The notes under the pieces: model-generated | Databases searched by the model: none | What the model was told of the DNA's origin: nothing | The model's input: only the letters and a program-made list of their open reading frames with translations | Shown here: positions 1-8,171 of the stretch, piece after piece | How positions within the stretch are numbered: position 1 is the first letter of the stretch | Layout: each line of letters starts with the position of its first letter | Assembly (NCBI GenBank): GCA_900554695.1 | Contig: USHV01000007.1 | Span: 34,485 to 98,484, forward strand | Length of the DNA: 64,000 nucleotides | Reading direction: 5' to 3' | DNA from: an uncultured Prevotella sp. | Lineage (GTDB): Bacteria > Bacteroidota > Bacteroidia > Bacteroidales > Bacteroidaceae | Position numbers and translations under genes: made by a program

Positions 1-1065
1 GTTGAAACCGGCTTCTTTTGAGAGTTCTATGTCTTTTTTGAGAGCCTCGTCTGTCGGTGCGGTCCAGATTCCGTCAGGATAATAACCCTGGTCGAGGATG
101 AGACGCTGGAAGTAAGGTTTGTTGTTCAGATAGAAATATCCGTTTGCCACATGCACCTTACGCATTCCTGCATACGATTTCACCTCGTCGATGGTTTTGC
201 CGTCTTTCACCACTTTGTATGTGATGTCGTAGAGGAAAGGCGATTCCGGACTCCACAGCTTCATGTTCTTCACCGGAAGCACTATTACAGAGTTGTTGGT
301 GCAGCTCACGGTCTTTGAAGCCACAGCCTTCTTGCCGTCGTAAAGAGTTACGACAAGTTTGTTGGTGTTGCTTTCCTGATAGAATTGCGGATGGATGACG
401 AGTTGCTTCTGGTCGATGTCCGGAGTTGCGAATACAGACTTCAGACCTTCTTCAGCGACGGCTTCCATCCAGACAGTCTGCCATATACCTGTTACGCGGG
501 TGTAGTTGCAGCCTGCCGAGTAGAAACCGAAGCTCTGTTTGCCTCCCGGCTGCTTGTGGTCGCGGAGATTATCGTTCACGAGCACCACCAGATTGTGCTG
601 CTGACCAGCCTTCACGAATTTTGTGATGTCGCATGAGAACGACGAGCCTGTGCCGAAGTGACGGCGCACGAGTTTTCCGTCGATGAAGACGTGTGCCTCA
701 TAATCCACCGCTCCAAAGTTGAGCAATATCTTTTTCCCGTTCCATGCGGCAGGAATGTCGATCTTGCGCTGATACCAGATGGTATTGATGAAATCGGTAT
801 ATTTCACTCCTGAGAGCGAACTTTCCGGACAGAAAGGCACGGTTATCTTGCCGTCGAACGAGGCGTTGTTCTGCCATCCTTTGTCTCTTCCTGTGCGGCC
901 GAAATCAAACGAGTATGTCCATGTTCCGTTGAGATTCACCCATTCGCTGCGTTCGAATTGCGGGCGGGGATACTCCGGTCTCGGGGTTTGCGCCTTTGCG
1001 GTAGTGCTGCCGTACGACATCATTGCAGCCACTGCAAAAGCAGATACAAGCGTTTTGACGTTCAT
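1..1065 (-). CDS. Glycoside hydrolase family 2 protein (beta-galactosidase-like), N-terminal part
   Basis: The gene reads from ATG at 1065 leftwards and runs off the window at base 1, so 355 codons of the N-terminal half are present and the catalytic end is missing. It opens with a Sec signal peptide (MNVKTLVSAFAVAAMMS..., cut after about residue 25). A GH2 sugar-binding jelly roll follows: residues about 32-200, with WVNLNGTWTYSFD and NTIWYQRKIDIP. Then comes an immunoglobulin-like domain and the start of the TIM barrel (NNKPYFQRLILDQGYYPDG). GH2 enzymes remove beta-linked galactose, mannose or glucuronic acid from the non-reducing end. The substrate cannot be told without the acid/base and nucleophile Glu region. 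Probably periplasmic. Confidence 0.85.
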   Translation of the reverse strand, partial: MNVKTLVSAFAVAAMMSYGSTTAKAQTPRPEYPRPQFERSEWVNLNGTWTYSFDFGRTGRDKGWQNNASFDGKITVPFCPESSLSGVKYTDFINTIWYQRKIDIPAAWNGKKILLNFGAVDYEAHVFIDGKLVRRHFGTGSSFSCDITKFVKAGQQHNLVVLVNDNLRDHKQPGGKQSFGFYSAGCNYTRVTGIWQTVWMEAVAEEGLKSVFATPDIDQKQLVIHPQFYQESNTNKLVVTLYDGKKAVASKTVSCTNNSVIVLPVKNMKLWSPESPFLYDITYKVVKDGKTIDEVKSYAGMRKVHVANGYFYLNNKPYFQRLILDQGYYPDGIWTAPTDEALKKDIELSKEAGFN

Positions 1066-1366
1066 AAGAATAGTTTTTATTGTTAAGTTGATAAATTAGG
1101 TTGTTTATGTCTGTCTGATATGCGTCTGTCCGTCTTGCCGTGCAGACGTTCCGGCTATGCCGGTATGGCGTTATTATGTTGTGGTCTTGCTGATAGTAGT
1201 CAAGTCGGCGCGCTTCGCTGTTGCGCCGTTGTGCTTTCTCTGGCCGTTATTAAAGGCGTGTCGTGCCGGCGGTACAGACGTTTCAGACCGCTGTCTTTTG
1301 ACGTCCTGCCCCGGCGTGGCGTGCCCCGCGTATTTGCGGTGCCGCTTTATGCCGTAGCTTGAAGTA
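1066..1366. other. Intergenic, no gene seen
   Basis: About 300 bases between the start of the GH2 gene and the stop of the glsB-like gene, both on the minus strand. The only open frames are short, on the plus strand, and have no recognisable start context or family features. I see no TAnnTTTG promoter motif for the GH2 gene and no clear terminator hairpin. Confidence 0.5.
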
Positions 1367-2359
1367 TTATTTCTTTTCCTTGTATATCACCGTGTTGGCA
1401 CCGCTTGTTATCTTCAGTGCTTCCGGGTGCTCCTTTATGAACGAGTCGATGTGGCGGATGCGTTTCTCCTCCAGTATCTCGTCCACGGTTATGAGGATGC
1501 CTGTCTCCTCCACGTCGCCGAATCCGTAGTTTATGGCTGTGCCGAAGAGCTTCATCGTGGGGCTCAGTCCCATGTATGCGTTCACCAATGGCGGAATGTT
1601 ATATCCCAGCTTACGGATCTCGCGGTTTAGTATTCTGTAGTCTTTCTTGAAGTCGTCCTCGCAGAAAAGTTCCTTGAGCTCGTTCTCGTCAGTCTCTATT
1701 TTCAGCGGTTTCATCGGTATGATGAGGTTCTCCTTGTCGTCGAAATGCTTTTTCAGAAAATAGAGTATCATGTCTCTTCCACGACGGATGTACGATGGGT
1801 ACATGGTCATCTTGCCGAAGAAATATTTTATGTTCGGACGTATCACAGTCAGTGCTCCGAGGCCGTCCCAAAGGTTGTCGAGCGCGAAAAGACTCTTTGA
1901 GCCCATTTTCGAACTCTGATATTCAGGCGACACGAACGAACGTCCCAGCTCCACGGTATAAGGCATATACTCCTTGATGAACTTGTCGGAGAAGTGGAAC
2001 ATGTGGCTCGTTGCGAGGTGAGGCTGTCCGTCGGCGTTGAGCTTCCAGTCGGTTCCGAGCAGGTAGCGGTAGCCGCCTATAATTTCCTCGGCCTCAGGAT
2101 TCCACACGATGAGCTGTTTGTAGCAGTTGTCGCCCAGGTCGAACTCGTCTATATCCATAGATTTTCCCGTTCCGCCTCCCGCTTCGCGGAAAGCCGTCTC
2201 ACGCAGACGTCCTATTTCCTTCATCACGTTCGGAGAGTCGTTTGCCGTGATGACGTATATCTCGTTGTGGCTTTTGTTTGTCATGCGCAGTTGTCTCTCA
2301 GGCGTGAGCTCTCTTTTGATGAGTTCCTTGCTGATGGGTTGGATTATTGCTTCTTCCAT
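1367..2359 (-). CDS. glsB: GlsB-like N-acyltransferase (glycine lipid synthesis)
   Basis: 330 aa, cytoplasmic, no signal peptide. It has a GNAT/hemolysin-type acyltransferase fold: residues about 35-200 with RLRETAFREAGGGTG, an acidic DIDEFD stretch and GGYRYLLGTDW, the pattern of OlsB/GlsB N-acyltransferases. In Bacteroides the homologous enzyme transfers a 3-hydroxy fatty acyl group to the amino group of glycine, the first step of glycine-lipid (lyso form) synthesis. It lies 60 bp downstream of the PlsC-type partner at 2420-3247 in the same direction, so the two are probably one operon driven by the promoter at 3272. The long C-terminal part (residues 200-330) has no motif I can name. Assignment rests on family resemblance and the pairing. 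Confidence 0.75.
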   Translation of the reverse strand: MEEAIIQPISKELIKRELTPERQLRMTNKSHNEIYVITANDSPNVMKEIGRLRETAFREAGGGTGKSMDIDEFDLGDNCYKQLIVWNPEAEEIIGGYRYLLGTDWKLNADGQPHLATSHMFHFSDKFIKEYMPYTVELGRSFVSPEYQSSKMGSKSLFALDNLWDGLGALTVIRPNIKYFFGKMTMYPSYIRRGRDMILYFLKKHFDDKENLIIPMKPLKIETDENELKELFCEDDFKKDYRILNREIRKLGYNIPPLVNAYMGLSPTMKLFGTAINYGFGDVEETGILITVDEILEEKRIRHIDSFIKEHPEALKITSGANTVIYKEKK

Positions 2360-2419
2360 TTTTGTTAGTTTATGATATGGATATTTCAGTTCTGATTATT
2401 CTGTCGGTGCGGTGCGTTT

Positions 2420-3247
2420 TCAGAGTTTATACACCTCGTCTTGCACGAATTTTGCCCATTCCACCGGTGTTTTCGATTTGTCGAAGGTCTGCCACGGAAT
2501 GGGTTTTCCTATTGCCACGCGAAATGTCTTGTGCACGTTTTTGTACATTTCATCGACAAGAAAGAGCATTGCGATGTTGAATTTGATGTGCAGCGCCTTG
2601 CATACGTTTGCCAGGCCATAGAAAAAGTCGGAGTTGCGTCCGCCGAAGTGTATCGGCACCACGTCGCGGTGTGTCTCCACGCTTTTTGTTATGAATGTCT
2701 TTTTCCAAGGCAGGTCGTGTATGCTCCCGTTTATCTTTCGTGAGCAGATGCCCGCCGGGAACATCAGTATGTGGTTGTCGCCGGCAAAGCCCGATTCCAC
2801 CATTTCGGGGAAGTTGCGGCTTTGTTTTCCAGTCTTGTTTATCGGAATGCACAGCGGTGCCAGACCAGGCAGGTTCATCAGAAGGTCGTTCACCAGATAT
2901 CTGAACCGTCCGTCGTAGTGTCGCCCTATTATCGCTCCGAGCGCCACTCCGTCAACTCCTCCGAGCGGATGGTTTGAAACGAAGGTGTAAAGTCTGCCGT
3001 CGTTCTTGTCGGGCAGGTTCTCCATTCCTTCAATATTGAGCGTCATGTCAAGGTATCTGGTACATTCCTCGAGCCATTCTGTGCCTTTCTTGTCGCGGCT
3101 CTCCCATAAAAACTTGTTCACCTCGTCCTGATGAATGATGTGTTTAAGCCATTTCACGGCAAGAGCCGGTACATATTTGGCTTTGTCACCCATCTTTTCT
3201 CTGATGATTCTGTCAAGATCTATGGTTCTCTCAGTAGTTTCGAGCAT
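2420..3247 (-). CDS. glsA: GlsA-like O-acyltransferase, PlsC family
   Basis: 275 aa. It contains the acyltransferase signature as NHPLGGVDG (H93 and D99, an HX5D spacing rather than the usual HX4D) and a second block FPAGICSRK (residues 163-171) that in this superfamily contacts the phosphate or acyl donor. No transmembrane anchor is evident; a peripheral membrane role is likely. In Bacteroides glycine lipid synthesis, this class adds the second acyl chain to the hydroxyl of the N-acyl glycine made by GlsB. It is the first gene of the pair and is preceded by a good TAACTTTG promoter element overlapping a perfect palindrome. Alternative: a general lysophospholipid acyltransferase. Confidence 0.72.
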   Translation of the reverse strand: MLETTERTIDLDRIIREKMGDKAKYVPALAVKWLKHIIHQDEVNKFLWESRDKKGTEWLEECTRYLDMTLNIEGMENLPDKNDGRLYTFVSNHPLGGVDGVALGAIIGRHYDGRFRYLVNDLLMNLPGLAPLCIPINKTGKQSRNFPEMVESGFAGDNHILMFPAGICSRKINGSIHDLPWKKTFITKSVETHRDVVPIHFGGRNSDFFYGLANVCKALHIKFNIAMLFLVDEMYKNVHKTFRVAIGKPIPWQTFDKSKTPVEWAKFVQDEVYKL

Positions 3248-3271
3248 GCGTTTTTATTACATTATTTGCTG

Positions 3272-3279
3272 CAAAGTTA
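3272..3279 (-). promoter_or_regulatory. -7 element TAACTTTG for glsA-glsB
   Basis: On the minus strand the sequence reads TAACTTTG, an exact TAnnTTTG match to the Bacteroidetes sigma-ABfr -7 element, 25 bases before the glsA start codon. The -33 TTTG is not well preserved. Confidence 0.6.
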
Positions 3280-3289
3280 TCATAACTTT
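3273..3289. promoter_or_regulatory. 17-bp perfect palindrome overlapping the glsA promoter
   Basis: aaagttat-c-ataacttt is an 8+1+8 perfect inverted repeat. It covers all but one base of the -7 box, so a protein bound there would block the polymerase. Possible operator; no regulator gene is adjacent. Confidence 0.4.
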
Positions 3290-3479
3290 TTAATATATCC
3301 ACATTTTTATGAAGAAAAGTTCATTTGTTGGATAATTTGACATGATATTGTAAAATGTTACCTGTCGCGGTATGTCATGTTGGAACCTTATCGGTTGTGT
3401 GGAGGATGCTCGTTTGATGGCGTTTGTGTGGGTTCTTGTTACCTTTTGCCAGCGGCATTATGCTTTAACACTTTTAAGT

Positions 3480-3830
3480 TAAATAATTTTCGAAAAATAC
3501 TCCGTTCACAATCTGTAAACAGAAAATCGGAGATTGGTGAAAACCTTTATTTTTGCCCATTTCATCGGAATGGGTTGTTGAAAAAGAACTGTCGGAATGG
3601 CCGTTTCGGCTGACCGACGTTGCGAAAAAGCCTGTTTCGGCCTGCGTTTTCGGCTTTATCATGCCCTGATATGGGCTTTATCGTGCTCCGAAATGGTGCA
3701 TATCGGAAGCCGAAATGGGCCGTTTCGCAGAGAGAGTTCAGTGACGTGTGAATCCTGTTTTCGTGTAAGTAGTTGTAAACCAGAGTTTTGTGGAAAATGG
3801 CGAAATTCTGGTCATATTTACACTTTTGGA
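3480..3830. repeat. Intergenic repeat array, member A
   Basis: The gap between glsA (leftward) and mraZ (rightward) is filled with degenerate copies of a unit like ccgaaatgggc(t)ttatcg. Examples are atatgggctttatcg near 3670, ccgaaatggtgcatatcgg near 3690 and gccgaaatgggccgtttcgc near 3710. The same words occur in the elements at 43.1, 30.0 and 53.9 kb. This copy lacks the terminal 11-bp hairpin found in the others. The short open frames across it are by-products of the repeat. Confidence 0.65.
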
Positions 3831-4033
3831 CGTGTCAGGGCCGCCGACAGCGAATTTTGAACGGCTGAATTTTAACATTCGGCAATTTGTAGTTGATATA
3901 TAGCAATCATGAAATTGCTCCGAGCCGCGCCTCTTGCTAAAGTCTGAGTAGTAGCTTGACGCACCGTTTGCACATTATAAAATTTTATTTAAATTTTTGT
4001 GGAGAATAGTGGGTGAATGTGGTGAATTTTGTG

Positions 4034-4041
4034 TATCTTTG
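4034..4041 (+). promoter_or_regulatory. -7 element TATCTTTG for the dcw operon
   Basis: Exact TAnnTTTG match, 22 bases before the GTG start of mraZ, giving a very short leader. No convincing TTTG sits 20 bp upstream. As the operon has few internal gaps, this is the most likely main promoter for the division and cell-wall genes. Confidence 0.5.
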
Positions 4042-4063
4042 AAGCCTGATTGTGTTTAATTAG

Positions 4064-4552
4064 GTGAAAGTGCGATTTATTGGTAACATAGAAGCCAGAA
4101 CCGATGCCAAAGGCCGGGTTTTCCTGCCTGCAGTATTCCGCAAGGAATTGCAGGCAGCGGGCGAGGACAGCCTTGTTCTGCGCAAGGATGTCTTCCAGTC
4201 GTGCCTCGTGCTCTATCCCGCGTCGGTGTGGAACGAGCAGATGGATGTGCTCCGCTCACGGCTCAACCGCTGGAACGCCACCCATCAGCAGATATTCCGC
4301 CAGTTCGTGTCGGATGCCGAGGTGATGTCGATAGACGCAAACGGTCGCATACTTTTGCCACGCCGCTATCTCGCGATGGCAGGAATAACCCAGTCGGTGA
4401 GGTTTATCGGCATGGGCGATACCATCGAGATATGGAGCAGCGAAGCCCTTCAGACGCCGTTCATGGACAGCGCCGAGTTCGGTGCCGCACTTGAGACGCT
4501 TATGCACGGCGGAACCATTGATACTGATGAAAACAACAAGACAAATGACTGA
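4064..4552 (+). CDS. mraZ: Division/cell wall cluster transcriptional repressor MraZ
   Basis: 162 aa, GTG start at 4064. It has two SpoVT-AbrB-like halves: residues 5-50 with the DAKGRVFLPAVFRKEL motif, and residues 80-125 with the matching DANGRILLPRRYL. MraZ is a ring-forming DNA-binding repressor that acts on repeats in front of its own dcw operon, and it is the normal first gene of that cluster. Its stop lies inside the start of rsmH (8-nt overlap if ATG 4545 is used). Standard length for the family; the last 20 residues are an acidic, Asn/Thr-rich tail. Confidence 0.93.
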   Translation: MKVRFIGNIEARTDAKGRVFLPAVFRKELQAAGEDSLVLRKDVFQSCLVLYPASVWNEQMDVLRSRLNRWNATHQQIFRQFVSDAEVMSIDANGRILLPRRYLAMAGITQSVRFIGMGDTIEIWSSEALQTPFMDSAEFGAALETLMHGGTIDTDENNKTND

Positions 4553-5480
4553 TAAGAATGCTACGCCCGTCGTTGCGGGTACATATCACGTGCCGGTGCT
4601 CCTGAAGGAGAGCGTTGACGGCCTCGCCATACACCCGGGCGGCGTGTATGTGGATGTGACGTTCGGCGGTGGCGGCCATTCGCGCGAGATTCTCTCACGG
4701 CTCGACGATGCCGCCCATCTGTACAGCTTCGACCAGGATGCCGACGCCGAGCGCAACATCCCGGATGCCGGCAGCAACTTTACGTTCGTGCGCAGCAATT
4801 TCCGCTATCTCGAGAATTGGATGCGCTATTACGGCGTGGAGCATATAGACGGTCTGTTGGCCGACCTCGGCGTGTCGTCGCATCATCTCGATGACGAGAG
4901 CCGCGGGTTCTCTTTCAGATTCGAGGCTCCGCTCGACATGCGCATGAACAAGCGTTCGGGAACTACTGCCGCCGACATACTCAACACCTACGACGAGGCC
5001 CGTCTGGCCGATGTGATTTACATGTACGGCGAGCTCAGACAGTCGAGACGCATAGCGGCGGCCGTGGTCAAGGCGCGTGAGGCAGCCCCGTTGCTCACCA
5101 CGGGCGACCTGCTGAAGGTGGCCGAACCGCTTATGAACCGCGGAAGAGAGAAGAAAGACATGGCGCGTCTGTTCCAGGCGCTGCGCATGGAGGTGAACCA
5201 CGAGATGGACGCCCTGCGCGAGATGCTCGCCGCAGCCGCCCGTCTGCTGTGTACGGGTGGACGTCTGTCGGTGATAACCTATCATTCGATAGAAGACCGC
5301 ATCGTGAAGAACATGATAAAATCGGGCAATGCCGAGGGCCGCATCGAACAGGACTTCTTCGGCCGCAGGCTTACTCCGTTCCGTCCGGTAGATGGCCGTC
5401 TGATTGTGCCGTCGGCAGAGGAACAGGCTGCCAATCCGCGCAGCCGCAGTGCAAAACTTAGAATAGCAGAGAAAATATGA
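4545..5480 (+). CDS. rsmH: 16S rRNA m4C1402 methyltransferase RsmH (MraW)
   Basis: 311 aa from ATG 4545. The frame is open further upstream with ATG 4527 as an alternative, but homology begins at YHVPVLLKESVDGL, just after the chosen start. S-adenosylmethionine site: DVTFGGGGHSREIL; substrate region: DLGVSSHHLDDESRGFSFR; C-terminal block: LSVITYHSIEDRIVKN. It methylates N4 of C1402 in the ribosomal P site together with RsmI. Second gene of the dcw cluster; its stop overlaps the ftsL start by 4 nt, indicating translational coupling. Confidence 0.95.
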   Translation: MTDKNATPVVAGTYHVPVLLKESVDGLAIHPGGVYVDVTFGGGGHSREILSRLDDAAHLYSFDQDADAERNIPDAGSNFTFVRSNFRYLENWMRYYGVEHIDGLLADLGVSSHHLDDESRGFSFRFEAPLDMRMNKRSGTTAADILNTYDEARLADVIYMYGELRQSRRIAAAVVKAREAAPLLTTGDLLKVAEPLMNRGREKKDMARLFQALRMEVNHEMDALREMLAAAARLLCTGGRLSVITYHSIEDRIVKNMIKSGNAEGRIEQDFFGRRLTPFRPVDGRLIVPSAEEQAANPRSRSAKLRIAEKI

Positions 5481-5989
5481 GCGAAGACGATAAGAAAAAA
5501 GACATAGACCCTGTAGAGGTGATAACCAATCTGAAGGACCGCAAGGCTGAGTCGCGGGAGAAGAAGCCCGGGAAGGAAGCCGCTTCGGAGGATGAGGCTA
5601 AACCGGAGTCGTTTGCCGACGTCATAAGGGAGCATGCCAACGAAGGCGAGGAACCTCTGTCGCGCAACTTCACTTTGGGAAAGATACTCGGCGGTGACAT
5701 CCTCAACGCAGAGCCTATAAGACGGCAGATATGGGTGTTCCTGCTCATTACGCTTTTCCTTGTGATATACATATCAAACAGATACAGCTGCCAACAGTAT
5801 CTCATCCAGATAGACAATCTGAACAAAGAGCTGAAGGACGCCAAATATAAAGCCCTCTCAAGCACAAGCGTGCTCACTGAGATGAGCCGCGAGAGCCGTG
5901 TGCTGGAACAGCTCAGACTGAGCAAGGACAGTACGCTGCACATATCAAAACAACCTCCATATATAATAAACGTTCCGCAAAATGAGTAA
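5477..5989 (+). CDS. ftsL: Cell division protein FtsL (Bacteroidetes type)
   Basis: 170 aa. A long charged cytoplasmic tail (about 90 residues, rich in Lys/Glu/Asp) precedes one transmembrane helix (IWVFLLITLFLVIYISNRY, residues about 76-95). A short periplasmic coiled coil follows (IQIDNLNKELKDAKYKALS). This architecture and the position between rsmH and ftsI fit FtsL, which bridges FtsQ/FtsB with the FtsW-FtsI synthase. Sequence conservation in this family is low, so the call depends largely on context. Overlaps ftsI by 8 nt. Confidence 0.8.
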   Translation: MSEDDKKKDIDPVEVITNLKDRKAESREKKPGKEAASEDEAKPESFADVIREHANEGEEPLSRNFTLGKILGGDILNAEPIRRQIWVFLLITLFLVIYISNRYSCQQYLIQIDNLNKELKDAKYKALSSTSVLTEMSRESRVLEQLRLSKDSTLHISKQPPYIINVPQNE

Positions 5990-8135
5990 GTTCGATTCAA
6001 AGAAAATAACACCCCGTTATAGTTTCATAGCCATCGTGCTGATGTTCGTGGCCGTGTCGGTGGTGGCGAGAGCAATGTATATCATGACTGCCCGCCGCGA
6101 CTTCTGGCTCGACGTGGCCGACAGGGTGAAGGCCGACAGCGTGCCGGTGAATCCTGTCCGCGGCAACATACTGAGCTCTGACGGCCTGCTGATGGTTTCG
6201 ACGTTGCCTGAGTATAAACTGTTGGTGGATTTCGAAACCATGCACAACTCGGGCACTGATTCGTTATGGCTGGCTAAAATAGACTCCATAACCGAAGGCC
6301 TTAGCGCAATATTCCCGCAGAAGTCGGCAGCTTATTTTAAGGAATATCTTAAAAAAGGATATGATCTGAAGAGCCGTTGCTGGCCTGTCTGGCCTGATCG
6401 CGTAAGTTATAATACTTATATGGAGGTGAAATCTCTGCCGGTCTTCAACATCAAGTCTAAATATGTAAGCGGATTTTATGCCAATGAGTTCAATGCCCGC
6501 AATCATGTTTACGGCTCACTTGCGAGCCGTACGCTCGGTGAATTGTATGGAGCTAAAGACTCGGCGCGCTACGGATTGGAGCTGGCATACGACTCGGTGT
6601 TGCGTGGCGAGACCGGTCTGGTGCATAAACGTAAGGTGCTCAATCGTTTCCTTCCGATACCGGACACACAGCCTGTTGACGGTGCCGACATCGTAACGAC
6701 AATAGATGTTACGATGCAGGACCTGGCAGAGCGGTCGGTGATAGACGAGCTGAAGAAGATAAACGGTAACGTGGGCGTGGCTATCGTCATGGAAGTTGCC
6801 ACGGGCGACGTTAAGGCCATTGTGAATATGGAGAAGTGTGGCGACGGTGAGTACCGCGAGAGAAAGAACCATGCCGTGAGCGACTTACTCGAACCGGGCT
6901 CGGTATTCAAGACTGCTTCGATAATGGTTGCGCTCGACGACGGCGTGGTGGATACCACTGAACGCGTGGAAACGGGCGGAGGCGTATGGCCGATGTATGG
7001 CCGTGAGATGCGCGACCACAACTGGCGGCGCGGCGGTTACGGCATGCTCACATTGCCGCAGACGCTCATGGTGAGCTCGAATGTGGGAGTGAGCCGTATA
7101 ATAGACGACCACTATAAGAATCATCCGGAGAAATTCGTCGAAGGCATCTACCGCCTCGGACTTGCCGACGATTTGCGCCTGCCTTTTGCCGGATCATCGT
7201 CGGCACGCATAAGAATGCCTAAGAAGGAAGGCCGACAGTATGTGAACTGGAGCAAGACGTCGCTGCCGTGGATGAGCATAGGCTACGAGACACAGATACC
7301 ACCTATATCTACTCTGACATTCTATAACGCCATAGCCAACGGCGGAAAGATGATGAGACCACGTTTTGTCAAGGCAGTGTCGAAGGACGGAAAGATAATA
7401 GCCGAGTATCCGCCTGAGGTGATGAGGGAGAGCATATGCAAGCCGAGTACGCTTGGAAAGATACAGACAATATTGGAAAAGGTGGTGAGCGAGGGCCTTG
7501 GAAAGAAGGCCGGTTCGAAGGCATTCAAGGTTGCCGGCAAGACGGGAACGGCACAGATATCACAGGGTGCGGCAGGATATAAGAGCGGCATGGTAAACTA
7601 TCTGCTCAGCTTTGCCGGATATTTCCCCGCCGACAATCCGCGCTACAGCTGCATAGTCTGCATACAGAAGTCGGGACTGCCGGCATCGGGCGGCGGTATG
7701 AGTGGTCTGGTGTTCCACAACATAGCCGAAGGCATTATGGCACAGAACATAAAACTCGATGTCCGCGACGCCCGCGACTCTACCTCAGTGCTTCTGCCCG
7801 ACGTTAAGAGTGGCAACATACTTGCCGCCGATTATGTGCTCAAGTATCTCGGATTCAGACCGCGTGCCGACTGGAGCGGCTCTTACGCCGACGGCAATCC
7901 TATCTGGGGTAAGGCCGAGAAGACGGGAAACAGCATAACGCTGATGCGTGAGAAAGTGGGCAATCAGCCCGACATGCCTGACGTGACCGGTATGGGTGCG
8001 CGCGACGCTGTGTATATTCTCGAAAGCCGCGGACTGAGGGTGAGACTTAAAGGCTGCGGTAAGGTGGTGGAGCAAAGCATTCCGCCAGGACGCGCCACAC
8101 GTAAGGGTATGACGTGTCAGTTGGTATTGAGATAA
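5982..8135 (+). CDS. ftsI: Septal peptidoglycan transpeptidase FtsI/PBP3 with C-terminal PASTA domain
   Basis: 717 aa. N-terminal membrane anchor (residues 13-35), PBP dimerisation domain, then the transpeptidase. The active-site serine is in EPGSVFK (S307, K310), the second motif is S365-S366-N367 and the third is K520-T-G. A PASTA domain closes the protein (about residues 658-717, MPDVTGMGARDAVYILESRG). It cross-links septal peptidoglycan with FtsW and is a beta-lactam target. E. coli FtsI has no PASTA domain; the SpoVD/PBP2x-like arrangement is seen in other phyla including Bacteroidetes. Followed after 36 bases by murE. Confidence 0.95.
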   Translation: MSKFDSKKITPRYSFIAIVLMFVAVSVVARAMYIMTARRDFWLDVADRVKADSVPVNPVRGNILSSDGLLMVSTLPEYKLLVDFETMHNSGTDSLWLAKIDSITEGLSAIFPQKSAAYFKEYLKKGYDLKSRCWPVWPDRVSYNTYMEVKSLPVFNIKSKYVSGFYANEFNARNHVYGSLASRTLGELYGAKDSARYGLELAYDSVLRGETGLVHKRKVLNRFLPIPDTQPVDGADIVTTIDVTMQDLAERSVIDELKKINGNVGVAIVMEVATGDVKAIVNMEKCGDGEYRERKNHAVSDLLEPGSVFKTASIMVALDDGVVDTTERVETGGGVWPMYGREMRDHNWRRGGYGMLTLPQTLMVSSNVGVSRIIDDHYKNHPEKFVEGIYRLGLADDLRLPFAGSSSARIRMPKKEGRQYVNWSKTSLPWMSIGYETQIPPISTLTFYNAIANGGKMMRPRFVKAVSKDGKIIAEYPPEVMRESICKPSTLGKIQTILEKVVSEGLGKKAGSKAFKVAGKTGTAQISQGAAGYKSGMVNYLLSFAGYFPADNPRYSCIVCIQKSGLPASGGGMSGLVFHNIAEGIMAQNIKLDVRDARDSTSVLLPDVKSGNILAADYVLKYLGFRPRADWSGSYADGNPIWGKAEKTGNSITLMREKVGNQPDMPDVTGMGARDAVYILESRGLRVRLKGCGKVVEQSIPPGRATRKGMTCQLVLR

Positions 8136-8171
8136 TGAATTAACAGGTAGAAAACAATAAATATATAATAT

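Noticed and set aside
1120..1362. 80-codon open frame on the plus strand
   Set aside because: Arg/Cys-rich translation in a GC-rich gap, no promoter, start context or homology.
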